A stretch of DNA of 54,921 nt from Zopfochytrium polystomum (lineage: Eukaryota > Chytridiomycota > Chytridiomycetes > Chytridiales > Chytridiaceae): NCBI GenBank assembly GCA_025765615.1, contig JAIVFJ010000374.1:1-54921 (forward strand). The letters run 5' to 3'. Below are positions 1-7,889 of the stretch, one piece after another. The notes under the pieces were generated by a model, which ran no database searches, was not told where the DNA came from, and saw nothing but the letters and a program-made list of their open reading frames with translations. Position 1 is the stretch's first letter, and each line of letters begins with the position of its first letter. The position numbers and the translations under genes were made by a program.

Positions 1-439
1 GAAAATGAAAATTGGAACAATGCATTAACACGAAGAACTATTCACTATGGATATGAATATAAATATCGAAATAGAAAAGTAGAAAAGTGTGAAGATATTC
101 CAGAATGGTTGACAGAAATAACGAAAGAAGTTGAAACAATAAGTGGTGAGAAAATGAATCAAATAATTATAAACGAATATACAAGAAAAACAAGGAATTA
201 CAAAGCACATAGATGCTCAGAATATTTTTGGTGACACAATTGTTGGTTTATCATTAAATGACGAATGTATAATGGATTTTGAAAATGGAAATGAGAAAGA
301 AAGCGTAAAATTAGAAAGAAGAACTTTATTAATTATGACAGGTGAAGCCAGAAATAAATGGACTCATTGTATTAATCCAAAAAAACAAAATTTTGATAGA
401 AGAATAAGTATAACATGGAGGCGTGTGAAAAACGTGTGA
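1..439 (+). pseudogene. AlkB-like 2OG-Fe(II) dioxygenase, 5'-partial and frameshifted
   Basis: The family removes alkyl groups from nucleic acid bases by oxidation. The reading frame is open from the window edge to a TGA at 232-234. A second frame, entered near 206, carries the rest to a TGA at 437-439. Seen in order: an Asn-Gln...Asn-Glu-Tyr segment, the metal-binding His-Ile-Asp (206-214), a Ser-Leu strand, a Met-Thr-Gly-Glu-Ala-Arg segment followed by a distal His, and a C-terminal Arg-Arg-Ile-Ser-Ile-Thr-Trp-Arg that fits the family's 2OG-binding arginines. The two parts join only if one base is gained or lost just before the His-Ile-Asp motif, so this copy is probably inactive unless the base is a sequencing error. 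The N-terminus lies outside the window. AlkB homologues are known from large DNA viruses as well as cells. Confidence 0.7.
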
Positions 440-443
440 CATT

Positions 444-474
444 TCTTGGCGTAGAAAAAATTGAATTTTGTGAG
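444..474 (+). promoter_or_regulatory. CTTGGCG promoter-like module
   Basis: Copy of a recurrent module: TCTTGGCG, a short A-rich run, then TGAATTTTGTGAG. It starts 56 bases before the ATG at 500. Copies at 1730, 2353, 2778, 3424 and 4133 stand 49-58 bases before their own ATGs. The fixed spacing is why I read it as a promoter or leader element. Confidence 0.6.
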
Positions 475-499
475 GACATGATCGAGAGCACCAGTGAAG

Positions 500-970
500 A
501 TGTGTGACTACGAATTCAAAAAGGGAGTGAAACGAGGACAATTGTGTGGAATCAATTCGAGGGATGGTAACAAGAAGTGCTCTAAACACAGAGACAATAA
601 AAAAGAAAAAGTAGTTAAAGAAATTAAAGGTGTTCTCGAATTTCCAATGGAAATAGTTGGAATGATTATGAAATATGTGGAAAATGTAAATGGAAGTATC
701 GAAGAAAAACTCATGTGGGAAAAACAGACAGGAATTAAATTAGGGCGAGGTCACGTGACCGTGGAAGAAAAAGTGAAGACTTGTATTGAGGAAAAAAAAT
801 TTACAGTTGAATTTGCAGAAAAAGGAATAATTAAAAGATTTTTTAGGGATGAAAAATTGATAGTGGTATTTGAAATTGGTAGACAAGAAGATTCAAAAGA
901 AATAAAAATAGTGACAGATTATAGTGGAGAAGAATACAAACGAAGTTATCATGTGAAAGAATGGATGTGA
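500..970 (+). CDS. MCDY-family zinc-motif protein, copy 1
   Basis: A protein of 156 residues. The ATG at 500 is chosen because it gives the Met-Cys-Asp-Tyr start shared by all family copies; a GTG six bases earlier is not needed. Residues 1-35 hold a Cys-Asp-Tyr...Lys-Gly...Cys-Gly...Asp-Gly-Asn-x2-Cys-x2-His pattern, a likely small zinc site of a type scattered through large DNA viruses. A short Phe-Pro-Met-Glu-Ile-Val segment near residue 52 looks like the start of an F-box helix, which would suggest a ubiquitin-ligase adaptor role (inference). Next comes a charged stretch with Gly-Ile-Lys-Leu-x-Arg-Gly, also shared by the family. A CTTGGCG module lies upstream and a hairpin terminator 20 bases downstream. 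The exact function is unknown. Confidence 0.75.
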   Translation: MCDYEFKKGVKRGQLCGINSRDGNKKCSKHRDNKKEKVVKEIKGVLEFPMEIVGMIMKYVENVNGSIEEKLMWEKQTGIKLGRGHVTVEEKVKTCIEEKKFTVEFAEKGIIKRFFRDEKLIVVFEIGRQEDSKEIKIVTDYSGEEYKRSYHVKEWM

Positions 971-989
971 AGTAAGAAGAAAAGAAAAA

Positions 990-1030
990 GCTCCTAGCAC
1001 TGTAGCCAGCAGTGTTAGGAGCTTTTTTTT
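990..1030 (+). terminator. Hairpin plus T8 terminator, copy 1
   Basis: Arms 990-1002 and 1010-1022 pair over 13 bp with one G-U pair around a 7-base loop, followed by eight T. It lies 20 bases after the stop of copy 1. Three further copies follow other genes in this region. Confidence 0.85.
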
Positions 1031-1218
1031 ATGACAGATTTTAGAACAAAGTCACGTGACTTAAAATAAAAATAAATAAAGAATAATAAATAACAAATAA
1101 AGAATAAATAAAGTAAAAAAATAATTAAAAAGTGAGTTATGTAAAAATTGAATTTTGAGGTGGAAGTATGAATATCACCCTCCAGTACAAATAAATTAAA
1201 AAAATAAGAAATAAAAAT

Positions 1219-1653
1219 ATGTGCGACTACATTTTGAAGAAAGGACCTAGGAAAGGTACTGAATGTGGTGTAAGATCAAAAGATGGAAATATTAAATGTG
1301 CTAGACACAGACAGAAAAATGTAGATGAAGTAGTAAATGAAAAGGTTGAAGTAAAACAAATGAATTTAGTTGTTCCCCAATTACCAATGGAACTTGTAAA
1401 AATGATAGTTAAAAATATTGAAGTAAATGACAATATTGATGAAGTATTAAAATTGGAAAAAGAATTAGGTGTAAAATTAAAGAGAGGAAAAGTGAAGTTT
1501 GATGAAAAATTAGAAAAGAAAGTTGCAATCCAAAGTAGAACATGTAAAATATTGAGAAGAATGGATATGTTACCAGAAACATTCTTTGTTACATTGTGGT
1601 GTGCAGATGAAATATCATATGAATATATAGTTAAAAGTTTTGGATTGTGGTAA
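1219..1653 (+). CDS. MCDY-family zinc-motif protein, copy 2
   Basis: A protein of 144 residues starting Met-Cys-Asp-Tyr. It has the same Cys...Cys...Cys-x2-His pattern in the first 35 residues as copy 1. The F-box-like segment (Leu-Pro-Met-Glu-Leu-Val-Lys-Met-Ile near residue 56) is the clearest in the family, followed by the shared Gly-Val-Lys-Leu-Lys-Arg-Gly block. The last 40 residues are not shared with the other copies. The upstream region (about 1142-1165) keeps only the TTGAATTTTGAGG half of the promoter-like module and no CTTGGCG. A hairpin terminator begins 18 bases after the stop. A host-interaction role is inference only. Confidence 0.75.
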   Translation: MCDYILKKGPRKGTECGVRSKDGNIKCARHRQKNVDEVVNEKVEVKQMNLVVPQLPMELVKMIVKNIEVNDNIDEVLKLEKELGVKLKRGKVKFDEKLEKKVAIQSRTCKILRRMDMLPETFFVTLWCADEISYEYIVKSFGLW

Positions 1654-1670
1654 ATAAAAATTAAAGGAAA

Positions 1671-1712
1671 GCTCTTAGCGCTGCAGCCAGCAGTGTTAGG
1701 AGCCTTTTTTTT
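1671..1712 (+). terminator. Hairpin plus T-run terminator, copy 2
   Basis: Arms 1671-1683 and 1691-1703 pair with several G-U wobbles. The loop is CAGCCAG and a T-run follows. It sits between copy 2 and the repeat gene. Confidence 0.85.
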
Positions 1713-1729
1713 GACACTTATTTCAATTT

Positions 1730-1760
1730 TCTTGGCAAATAAAAAAAATGAATTTGTAAG
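1730..1760 (+). promoter_or_regulatory. CTTGGC module before the repeat gene
   Basis: A TTCTTGGC core followed by an A-run and TGAATTTGT, 49 bases before the ATG at 1779. It lacks the GGAGG part of the other copies. Confidence 0.45.
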
Positions 1761-1778
1761 TGAAAAGTGGCAAAATAA

Positions 1779-2205
1779 ATGATTCCAATTAAAATTCAAG
1801 AAAATCCCAAAATGATTCCAATTAAATTACAAGAAAATCCAAAAATGATTCCAATTAAATTACAAGAAACACCAAGAATGATTCCAATTAAATTACAAGA
1901 AAATCCAAAAATGATTCCAATTAAATTACAAGAAACACCAAGAATGATTCCAATTAAAATTCAAGAAAATCCCAAAATGATCCCAATTAAATTACAAGAA
2001 AATCCCAAAATGATTCCAATTAAATTACAAGAAAATCCAAAAATGATTCCAATTAAATTACAAGAAACACCAAGAATGATTCCAATTAAAATTCAAGAAA
2101 ATCCAAAAATGATTCCAATTAAATTACAAGAAAATCCAAAAATGATTCCAATTAAAATTCAAGAAACACCAAGAATGCCTCCAATTGAATTACAAGAAAT
2201 TACCA
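1779..2205 (+). repeat. 33-bp tandem repeat
   Basis: About 13 units of 33 bp beginning ATGATTCCAATTAAA. Two unit types differ at Asn-Pro-Lys versus Thr-Pro-Arg codons and alternate irregularly, which suggests repeated unit duplication or conversion. Confidence 0.9.
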
Positions 2206-2219
2206 AACCAAAATATTAA
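1779..2219 (+). CDS. Repetitive protein of 11-residue units
   Basis: A 146-residue protein made of about 13 copies of an 11-residue unit, Met-Ile-Pro-Ile-Lys-(Ile/Leu)-Gln-Glu-(Asn/Thr)-Pro-(Lys/Arg), with a short divergent end (Pro-Pro-Ile-Glu-Leu-Gln-Glu-Ile-Thr-Lys). The frame is open throughout and a CTTGGC module stands at promoter distance, which supports a real gene. No hairpin terminator follows it, unlike its neighbours. No signal peptide or membrane segment is visible. It could be a fast-evolving low-complexity viral protein. It could equally be a minisatellite whose period is a multiple of three and so stays open by chance. Confidence 0.5.
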   Translation: MIPIKIQENPKMIPIKLQENPKMIPIKLQETPRMIPIKLQENPKMIPIKLQETPRMIPIKIQENPKMIPIKLQENPKMIPIKLQENPKMIPIKLQETPRMIPIKIQENPKMIPIKLQENPKMIPIKIQETPRMPPIELQEITKPKY

Positions 2220-2352
2220 ATTAAATAAATTGAATACAAAATAAATTAAAATTCAACAAATGTATCTCTTATTGATATTCTTTAAATGGTTTTGTTTACA
2301 AAAGAAAAAAAAAGATTGTTTAATAGAAACAAATCATTCTTTTAAAAGAAAG

Positions 2353-2383
2353 TCTTGGCGGAGGAAAAAACTGAAAATAAAGC
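2353..2383 (+). promoter_or_regulatory. CTTGGCG module before copy 3
   Basis: TCTTGGCGGAGG followed by an A-run, starting 58 bases before the ATG at 2411. Confidence 0.6.
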
Positions 2384-2410
2384 GGAGATTCATTAGACGA
2401 TTAAAATACA

Positions 2411-2689
2411 ATGTGTGATTACGAATTCAAGAAAGGATCAAAGAAAGGAACTTTGTGTGGAGTAAAGGTGAAAGATGGAAATGAAAAATGTGGAAAACAT
2501 AAGAGTAAAAAAGTGAAAGATGAAATTGAAGACGTTGAAATGAAAGAAGTTGGAAGTATCGATGAAATTTTGACATATGAAAAAGTAACAGGAATTAAAC
2601 TGAAACGAAACAAAGTAAAAGCAAGTTTAAAAGTGAGAAAAAATGTGAAAATAAAGAAAGAGTATATTGATTATCTAGAGGAAGAATGA
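2411..2689 (+). CDS. MCDY-family zinc-motif protein, copy 3 (short)
   Basis: A protein of 92 residues. Its N-terminal zinc pattern is almost the same as in copy 1, with Cys-Gly and a Cys-Gly-Lys-His ending. The F-box-like segment is missing: the zinc part runs straight into the shared block (Ser-Ile-Asp-Glu...Gly-Ile-Lys-Leu-Lys-Arg). It thus looks like an internally deleted family member. A CTTGGCG module precedes it and a hairpin terminator begins 28 bases after the stop. The function is unknown. Confidence 0.7.
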   Translation: MCDYEFKKGSKKGTLCGVKVKDGNEKCGKHKSKKVKDEIEDVEMKEVGSIDEILTYEKVTGIKLKRNKVKASLKVRKNVKIKKEYIDYLEEE

Positions 2690-2716
2690 GAAATTGAAAA
2701 GAGAAAGCCAGAAAAA

Positions 2717-2757
2717 GCTCTTAGCGCTGCAGCCAGCAGTGTTAGGAGCTTTTTTTT
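2717..2757 (+). terminator. Hairpin plus T8 terminator, copy 3
   Basis: Arms 2717-2729 and 2737-2749, loop CAGCCAG, then eight T. The core matches copy 2. Confidence 0.85.
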
Positions 2758-2777
2758 ATGACAGTAAGTGGAACGAG

Positions 2778-2808
2778 TCTTGGCAGAAGAAGAAATTGAA
2801 TTTTAAAA
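2778..2808 (+). promoter_or_regulatory. CTTGGCA module before copy 4
   Basis: TCTTGGCAGAAG, then an A-rich run and TTGAATTTT, starting 54 bases before the ATG at 2832. Confidence 0.55.
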
Positions 2809-2831
2809 CGACTTCTTGAAGAACACTGAAG

Positions 2832-3293
2832 ATGTGTGATTACGAGATAGTGAAAGGTTCGAAGAAAGGAACGATGTGTGGAGTAAAATCGAGAGATGGA
2901 AGTATAAAGTGTAAGAGACACAGAGACAAAGAAAAGGAGTTGCCGAGATTGCCGAATGAGATCTTGTACAAGATCATGGAGTATGTAGGAGAGTGGGAAG
3001 TGAAAGGAAGTATCGACGAGAAACTGAGATTGGAAAAAGAAACAGGGATAAAGGTGAAGAGAGGAAAAGTGAAAGTGCTGAGAGCGGTGACGAGGATGAA
3101 GAGGGTGGAAAGGGTGTTGTGTGATTGTGGATGGAGTATGAGTAGGTGGATAGAAATGGGAAAGGGAGAGAAATGGAGGCTTGTGCAAGAAGAGATGAGG
3201 AAAACGGGTAATAAGTGCGAATGGAGATATGGGATGTGGAAATACGAAGGGGGGTTGAAAGGAGAATGGAAGATAGATTGGCGCGAAGAGTAA
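2832..3293 (+). CDS. MCDY-family zinc-motif protein, copy 4
   Basis: A protein of 153 residues with the family start and the Cys...Cys-Gly...Cys-x2-His pattern in residues 1-35. The F-box-like Leu-Pro-Arg-Leu-Pro-Asn-Glu-Ile-Leu segment is near residue 40, followed by Ser-Ile-Asp-Glu-Lys-Leu and Gly-Ile-Lys-Val-Lys-Arg-Gly. The C-terminal 70 residues are rich in Trp, Arg and Glu and are not shared with other copies. Base composition is less AT-rich than copies 1-3, which suggests a different recent history. A hairpin terminator begins 71 bases after the stop. Confidence 0.75.
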   Translation: MCDYEIVKGSKKGTMCGVKSRDGSIKCKRHRDKEKELPRLPNEILYKIMEYVGEWEVKGSIDEKLRLEKETGIKVKRGKVKVLRAVTRMKRVERVLCDCGWSMSRWIEMGKGEKWRLVQEEMRKTGNKCEWRYGMWKYEGGLKGEWKIDWREE

Positions 3294-3363
3294 GGATGAA
3301 ATTGGTGAGAAGTGTGGAGAGAAAAGTTGTGAGAATGTGGTGGTGAGAGAAGGTGAGAAGAAA

Positions 3364-3405
3364 AGCCCTTAGCGCTGCAGCCAGCAGTGTTAAGGGCTTT
3401 TTTTA
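3364..3405 (+). terminator. Hairpin plus T-run terminator, copy 4, with compensatory changes
   Basis: Arms 3364-3377 and 3385-3398 pair over 14 bp. Relative to copy 1, two stem positions differ on both arms so that pairing is kept: a T-A pair has become C-G and a C-G pair has become T-A. A T-run follows. Confidence 0.88.
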
Positions 3406-3423
3406 TGCCACTAAAGTGAATTT

Positions 3424-3455
3424 TCTTGGCGGACGAAAAACTGAAATTTTGTGAG
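3424..3455 (+). promoter_or_regulatory. CTTGGCG module before the 3477 gene
   Basis: TCTTGGCGGACG, an A-run, then CTGAAATTTTGTGAG, starting 53 bases before the ATG at 3477. Confidence 0.6.
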
Positions 3456-3476
3456 TTGTGAATAAGAACAAAGAAG

Positions 3477-3800
3477 ATGGGCGTTTACTACGAGATTTAC
3501 AACAAGTCGAAGGGAGTAATTGTGAAGAGTGTGACGTGGAAAGGAATGGAACCATCGATAAGTGATGTGAAAAAATGTGCAGAATACTTTGGATGGAACA
3601 TAAAAACAGATGAAATTTATACATATTCAGATTACGAAGGATTGCAGTATGAATGTGAAAGCTGGAAAGAAATAGAAGTGTCGTCTTCAGGAGAAGTGAT
3701 AGAGGTAAACATAAAAGAAATAGAATTGACAAATGAACAAATAAAAGAAATCTTAGGAGAAGAGAAGACAAAGAGAAGGTCTTGGCGGAGGAAAAAGTGA
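3477..3800 (+). CDS. Hypothetical protein
   Basis: A protein of 107 residues that I do not recognise. It starts Met-Gly-Val-Tyr-Tyr-Glu-Ile-Tyr, is acidic in the middle, and ends in a basic tail (Lys-Arg-Arg-Ser-Trp-Arg-Arg-Lys-Lys). That tail is read through the next CTTGGCG module (from 3780), so the stop may have been lost and the tail may not be native. It lacks the zinc motif of its neighbours. It has a promoter-like module at normal distance. No terminator hairpin follows. Confidence 0.5.
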   Translation: MGVYYEIYNKSKGVIVKSVTWKGMEPSISDVKKCAEYFGWNIKTDEIYTYSDYEGLQYECESWKEIEVSSSGEVIEVNIKEIELTNEQIKEILGEEKTKRRSWRRKK

Positions 3801-4164
3801 AATTTGAGGTGGAGAGTGAACAAAGAGAAGACAAAGAGAAAGGTCACGTGAAAGAGAAGACAGAAAGGTCACGTGACGTGGAGGAAAAAGTGAATTTTGA
3901 GAGGTGGTCACGTGAAAGAGAAGGTGAAGAGAAGGTCTTGGCGGAGGAAAAATTGTCACGTGACGTGGAGGAAAAAATTTTGTGAGCGAGAAGAAAGAGG
4001 AGAAGGTCACGTGAAGAGAAGAAAAGGTCTTGGCGAAGAGAAAAGAGAAATCGAGGTGAAGAGAAGAGAAAAGAGAAGAGAAAGGTCACGTGAAAAGCAA
4101 GGAAGTCACGTGACTGTGGAGAAAAGAGAAGGTCTTGGCGGAGGAAAAATTGAATTTTGTGAGG
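3780..4164 (+). repeat. Array of CTTGGCG modules and CACGTG palindromes
   Basis: A stretch with no convincing gene. CTTGGCG-type modules begin at 3780, 3936, 4028 and 4133. TCACGTGA palindromes lie at 3844, 3869, 3908, 3956, 4007, 4086 and 4106. The fill is GA-rich. Open frames here look like by-products of the purine-rich repeats. CACGTG is the core site of many bHLH transcription factors. The block could be stacked remnants of gene promoters or a regulatory array. Confidence 0.7.
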
Positions 4165-4182
4165 AATAATCGAGAAGGAAGG

Positions 4183-4197
4183 ATGTGTGACTACGAG
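4183..4197 (+). pseudogene. Truncated fifth MCDY-family gene at the junction
   Basis: ATG at 4183 begins five codons, Met-Cys-Asp-Tyr-Glu, as in copies 1 and 4, 50 bases after the CTTGGCG module at 4133. From 4198 the sequence no longer matches the family and becomes tRNA-bearing host-like DNA. This marks the right breakpoint of region A. Confidence 0.7.
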
Positions 4198-4396
4198 ACC
4201 CAATCCTAACTGAAAAAACAAAATCAAATGATTGTACTGAGATTGAGTAGTGCCATGTCTGTGATTGAACCTAAGACTGTCTTCCACATCCATTTCGATG
4301 TTCAAGAACAACAGCTTAAGAAAAAGAAAAAAAAAAAAATTAATAAAAAAATTTTTTCTTTCCAGCTGTGAACAAAGTAAAACAATTCAACACGCC

Positions 4397-4489
4397 GCCT
4401 TCTTGGCTCAGTTGGCAGAGCGTCTCCCTAGTAGCACAGCATTCCTAAGTGGAAGGAGAAGGTCACCAGTTCAATTCTGGTAGAAGGCA
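4397..4489 (+). tRNA. tRNA-Thr (AGT) with intron
   Basis: The acceptor stem GCCTTCT/AGAAGGC is a perfect 7 bp. The D stem is GCTC/GAGC, the anticodon stem TCTCC/GGAGA, and the T arm ACCAG-TTCAATT-CTGGT. The loop reads CT-AGT-A, then about 20 intron bases, then A. The intron lies right after position 37, the usual place in eukaryotic nuclear tRNAs. Confidence 0.88.
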
Positions 4490-4699
4490 TTGATGAGCTT
4501 AAAATTCCTGCTCCTTTTGAACACGCTGTGCTGGTCCACAATGTTCATCAACAACCCCAAACACTCACTCCTAATCTCTGAGCAGCAAGCACCATTAGGC
4601 TGCTTGGTGCACAAACTTCTCCTTTGGTGCCAACGTGCCCGTCAGTTCCAACAGAGCACAAAAAATAGGGAAAAAATGGAAAAAATGGGGAAGAAAAAA

Positions 4700-4726
4700 T
4701 AAAAATAAAATAAAATAAAATAAAAT
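4700..4726 (+). repeat. (TAAAA)n microsatellite
   Basis: About five units of TAAAA following a run of A-rich sequence. Confidence 0.9.
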
Positions 4727-5012
4727 CAAGGTGTTGTGCACCACTTGAAGATTGCTATTGAAACTGGTGGGAAAGAATGGGGAATCCCTGGATCACACAA
4801 AGGAAAATCTACCAGAGATCTGAAGGAATAGGTACTGGCAGTCCACCATCAATTACCTCAATTACCATCAATTACCATGTAAAACAACCTCAGTGCCACC
4901 ACAATTAATTCTTGCACCATAAAGGGCCTAGCCTTGTGTGCTGCTGAAACTTCTTCTTCATGCACACAGAGGCGAAGCACTCGATCTGACACCCCAAAAG
5001 GGCCCAAGAACG

Positions 5013-5085
5013 TGGAGAATCGGGGTATCGATCCCCGTGCCTCTCGCATGCTAAGCGAGCGCTCTACCATTTGCGTTAATTCCCC
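5013..5085 (-). tRNA. tRNA-Ala (AGC), weakened D arm
   Basis: The acceptor GGGGAAT/ATTCTCC has one G-U pair. The anticodon stem is CTCGC/GCGAG with loop TTAGCAT, and the T arm is CGGGG-ATCGATA-CCCCG. The 5' side of the D stem reads ACGC where GCTC would pair with GAGC, so the D stem is partly unpaired. There is no intron. It may be a decaying copy. Confidence 0.8.
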
Positions 5086-5969
5086 CAGGACCAATGGTGA
5101 CATGCAATTATTCTACATGCACGCACAAAATTTGAGCACAATTGAATCACAAGGATGATGGATTCGCAATATTTTAACAAAGGTTGCAGTACAGGTCATA
5201 AACTCTGAAACTCTGCCAAAACCCTGCAAGAAATAGGTGCTGGTGCGAGGCTCACAACTGTTGTGCATGTTGGGTTATACTGCATGCACCAGCCAAGTTT
5301 AGGAGGATGGCTCCAAAATGAACAGACTTTCCAAAGCGGTAGCACATCTGCAATCAATACAAAAGGATCAAGTTTTATGAATTTTGCCTGAAAAAATAGA
5401 GAGACATTGCAGAACCCCCAAAAGTTCTGTCAAGATGTGCCAAATGTGGCTCAGGATTGGATAAAGTATTTTCCGTTCTATATCACAAGCTTCGATGTTC
5501 GCAAAAAATATGTCCTCCCTGCAGCAAATCCAAAAGATTAATGGATTGTGATATGCTGCAATCAGGCTATTTGCCCACCAATTTTGATGGCGAATGGTTG
5601 AGAATTGATGAAGTTATTGCGTGTAAAAGAATTTGAGCGGTGGCTGAAAACACTTGTCACTCAGCTGTACCAACACGATTCCTGAATCCAGTCTGTCATA
5701 TATCACAGTACCAACACTTTGACATATCATAACAAGACACAAGTCAAACATATTGAACCCAATGAAGCCACTCTTATAATCAATGTCTTGAAAATCAGTT
5801 TGCCTCAGCCCAAAAGCCAAATTCAAGTTGAATGAAATGAAGCTTGATAGCAGGGTTACGCCTGGTTTTATTTGTGAGTGACCTTGCTAACATAAAGCAT
5901 AGGGATAGTTTTTGAGAGCCGCATGTTTATTACTCCTTTATGACTCTTGCTGAGTGAGGATAATGCTCA

Positions 5970-6078
5970 GCTGTCTTAGCTCATCTGGGAGAGCGTAAGA
6001 CTGAAGTAGCCACATGGTTGTCTGTGCAGGGGCTCTCTGGCAATCTTAAGGCACCCGGTTCAATCCCGGGAGATGGCA
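5970..6078 (+). tRNA. tRNA-Phe (GAA) with intron
   Basis: The acceptor GCTGTCT/AGATGGC has two wobble pairs. The D stem is GCTC/GAGC, the anticodon stem TAAGA/TCTTA, and the T arm CCCGG-TTCAATC-CCGGG. The loop reads CT-GAA-G, then an intron of about 36 bases, then A. Confidence 0.88.
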
Positions 6079-6544
6079 TGATACAGTCGTATCTGGCACT
6101 GTAGCACTTTGGATTTTCTGCAATGCAAACAGCGCAGCTGGTCGGGTCCAATGTACCTTTTTTGTGCATTTCAAGCCTCTAAGCACTTGATTGAAATACT
6201 GATGTCCACAAGACTGGCAATGTTTTCTGTTCTTCCTCTCTCCACACATATGAGAGGGTCCATTTCCTGTTGACTTGCAAGGTTTGAACCTTTGCTCTCC
6301 TTTTTGTCACAAAGGGACTCAGCATGATTTTATTGCACAAATTTCACAGTGGTGCCCATTCTCAAATGCTCAGCATGGTGCCATCATATGATGAACTAAA
6401 CAGTACAAGCGTTTTTTTTTTCTCAATTGTTGCATCATTTGATGGTGTTTGGAAAAATTCAAGAAAAATGAGTGAAAATATGCACTGCCAGATTCAATAT
6501 GTGCAAAAACCAGTTATAATCTCTTGGTAACGGCTGCCAGTGGA

Positions 6545-6652
6545 GCCTGGTTAGCTCAATCGGTAGAGCGTGTGACTCTTAGTCTCCTGCCATGTGCGTT
6601 TCGACACACTTGCCGGATCCTGCAATCACAAGGCTGTGGGTTCGACCGGGCG
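6545..6652 (+). pseudogene. tRNA-Lys (CTT) pseudogene, T arm deleted
   Basis: The acceptor GCCTGGT/ACCGGGC, the D stem GCTC/GAGC and the anticodon stem TGTGA/TCACA are intact. The loop CT-CTT-A is followed by an intron of about 43 bases. After the variable loop only GTGGGTTCG of the T arm remains before the acceptor; about eight bases of the loop and 3' stem are missing. A T-rich tract follows at once. Confidence 0.8.
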
Positions 6653-6691
6653 TCTTTTCTTTTTTCTTTTTTCTTTTCTACTTTTTTTCAG

Positions 6692-6713
6692 TTTTTTTTT
6701 TTTTTTTTTTTTT
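6692..6713. repeat. T22 homopolymer
   Basis: Run of 22 T after a CT-rich tract. Together with the A-run at 6830 it makes inverted homopolymers. Confidence 0.9.
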
Positions 6714-6829
6714 CCTCCTCAATGCAATAGCCATCAATACAACCAGGAATGCACCTTCCCTGAAGGAAAGTCGGATTCAGTTGGTAGAAATCTTGGACTT
6801 CCAGTTGACTTGGTGCAGTTTGCTCCAAG

Positions 6830-6860
<31 letters not shown>
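6830..6860. repeat. A31 homopolymer
   Basis: Run of 31 A, possibly the tail of an old retroposed sequence. I cannot identify a body for it. Confidence 0.85.
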
Positions 6861-6862
<2 letters not shown>

Positions 6863-7889
6863 ATTGCCCAGGTGGAGGTCAAATGTCCAAGACTCCAGTA
6901 ACTATTGGACAGTGGCCATTTTCACCTCGAAAGCTCACTCAAACAAATTGTATTGAGCTCAAAACATCTGTTCCGTTCATGCCAGATCCTGGGTTATGCG
7001 CCTTGCCTCTGGACATGTCCAAATAGGTCAGGACCAGCCAGTTGAAGCAAGGAACTACTGCAGCCCCATCTCAAGGGTTTAGACCACATGATTATGTAAC
7101 AGTCAGCCACTTTCCTGCTCTGGGAATGGAAGTGCCGGACATCTGCTGGCAGGCATCCTTGCCGCTGGCAGCTTCAGTACCTACAATCCAATGGTGCCAC
7201 TAGCTCTTTCTTCATAACCGATCCCGTAAATTGACCAATCCCTTGACTTTGCAACAGTGTGGTTGTGCAGTGGGAAAGTGTGGCAGGAAAAGAAGGTTTC
7301 CTCCTACAAACAAATAATTTTGCTACCATTTACATGTTGGTCATGTGCCATGGCAAATCAGAAAGGTTCAAGGTCCTGTGTCCTATGCACAAGAGCGCTG
7401 TTCAGGTTTTGGCCGATTGGCCACTGTGGGGATGGATGAAGTACACTACTTAACGTGTGGTGGTGAGGTTGAAGCTGATTTCTGTCTGCCTTGTGTTTGT
7501 TGCTATACAAAACTGCTACAAGGACCAAAACTCAATCTCCCATGCACAAGGTGCCTATTTGCCCCACAGTGTCAGGTTAAACTTCCTGTACACTACCTAC
7601 GCCAACAGACCCAAACCAAACAGGTGCATCAAAAACGGCTTGCTGTGCAAGACACAAGTTTTGCCAGTGACTGGAAGATTGGCTTACAATTGTACATCCT
7701 TCCCATCCCACCCCATCCTGACACAATTTTGCCCAAAGGTTCCACATCCAACTTACACCAGTGGTCAAGGAGCTTGTGCCAGGCTTCCACAGCATTTGCA
7801 GGCCAAAACAACCATGAGGCTCTTTAACACCGCACAGCAACAGCTCAAGTTGGTGTGCTGATCAAGCTGTAACTTGAAGCAACGATTCA

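Noticed and set aside
1227..1799. 190-codon frame on the minus strand
   Set aside because: It is antisense to the well-supported MCDY copy 2 and its terminator.
3782..4169. Lys/Glu/Arg-rich frames in the CACGTG array
   Set aside because: They arise from purine-rich repeats, lack an ATG at promoter distance and cross several promoter modules.
6592..7026. Frames of 120-144 codons with Phe and Lys runs
   Set aside because: They overlap the tRNA-Lys pseudogene and owe their length to T and A homopolymers.
7345..7861. Frames of 130-160 codons in the host stretch
   Set aside because: No domain, two overlapping frames of equal length and no start context; probably chance.
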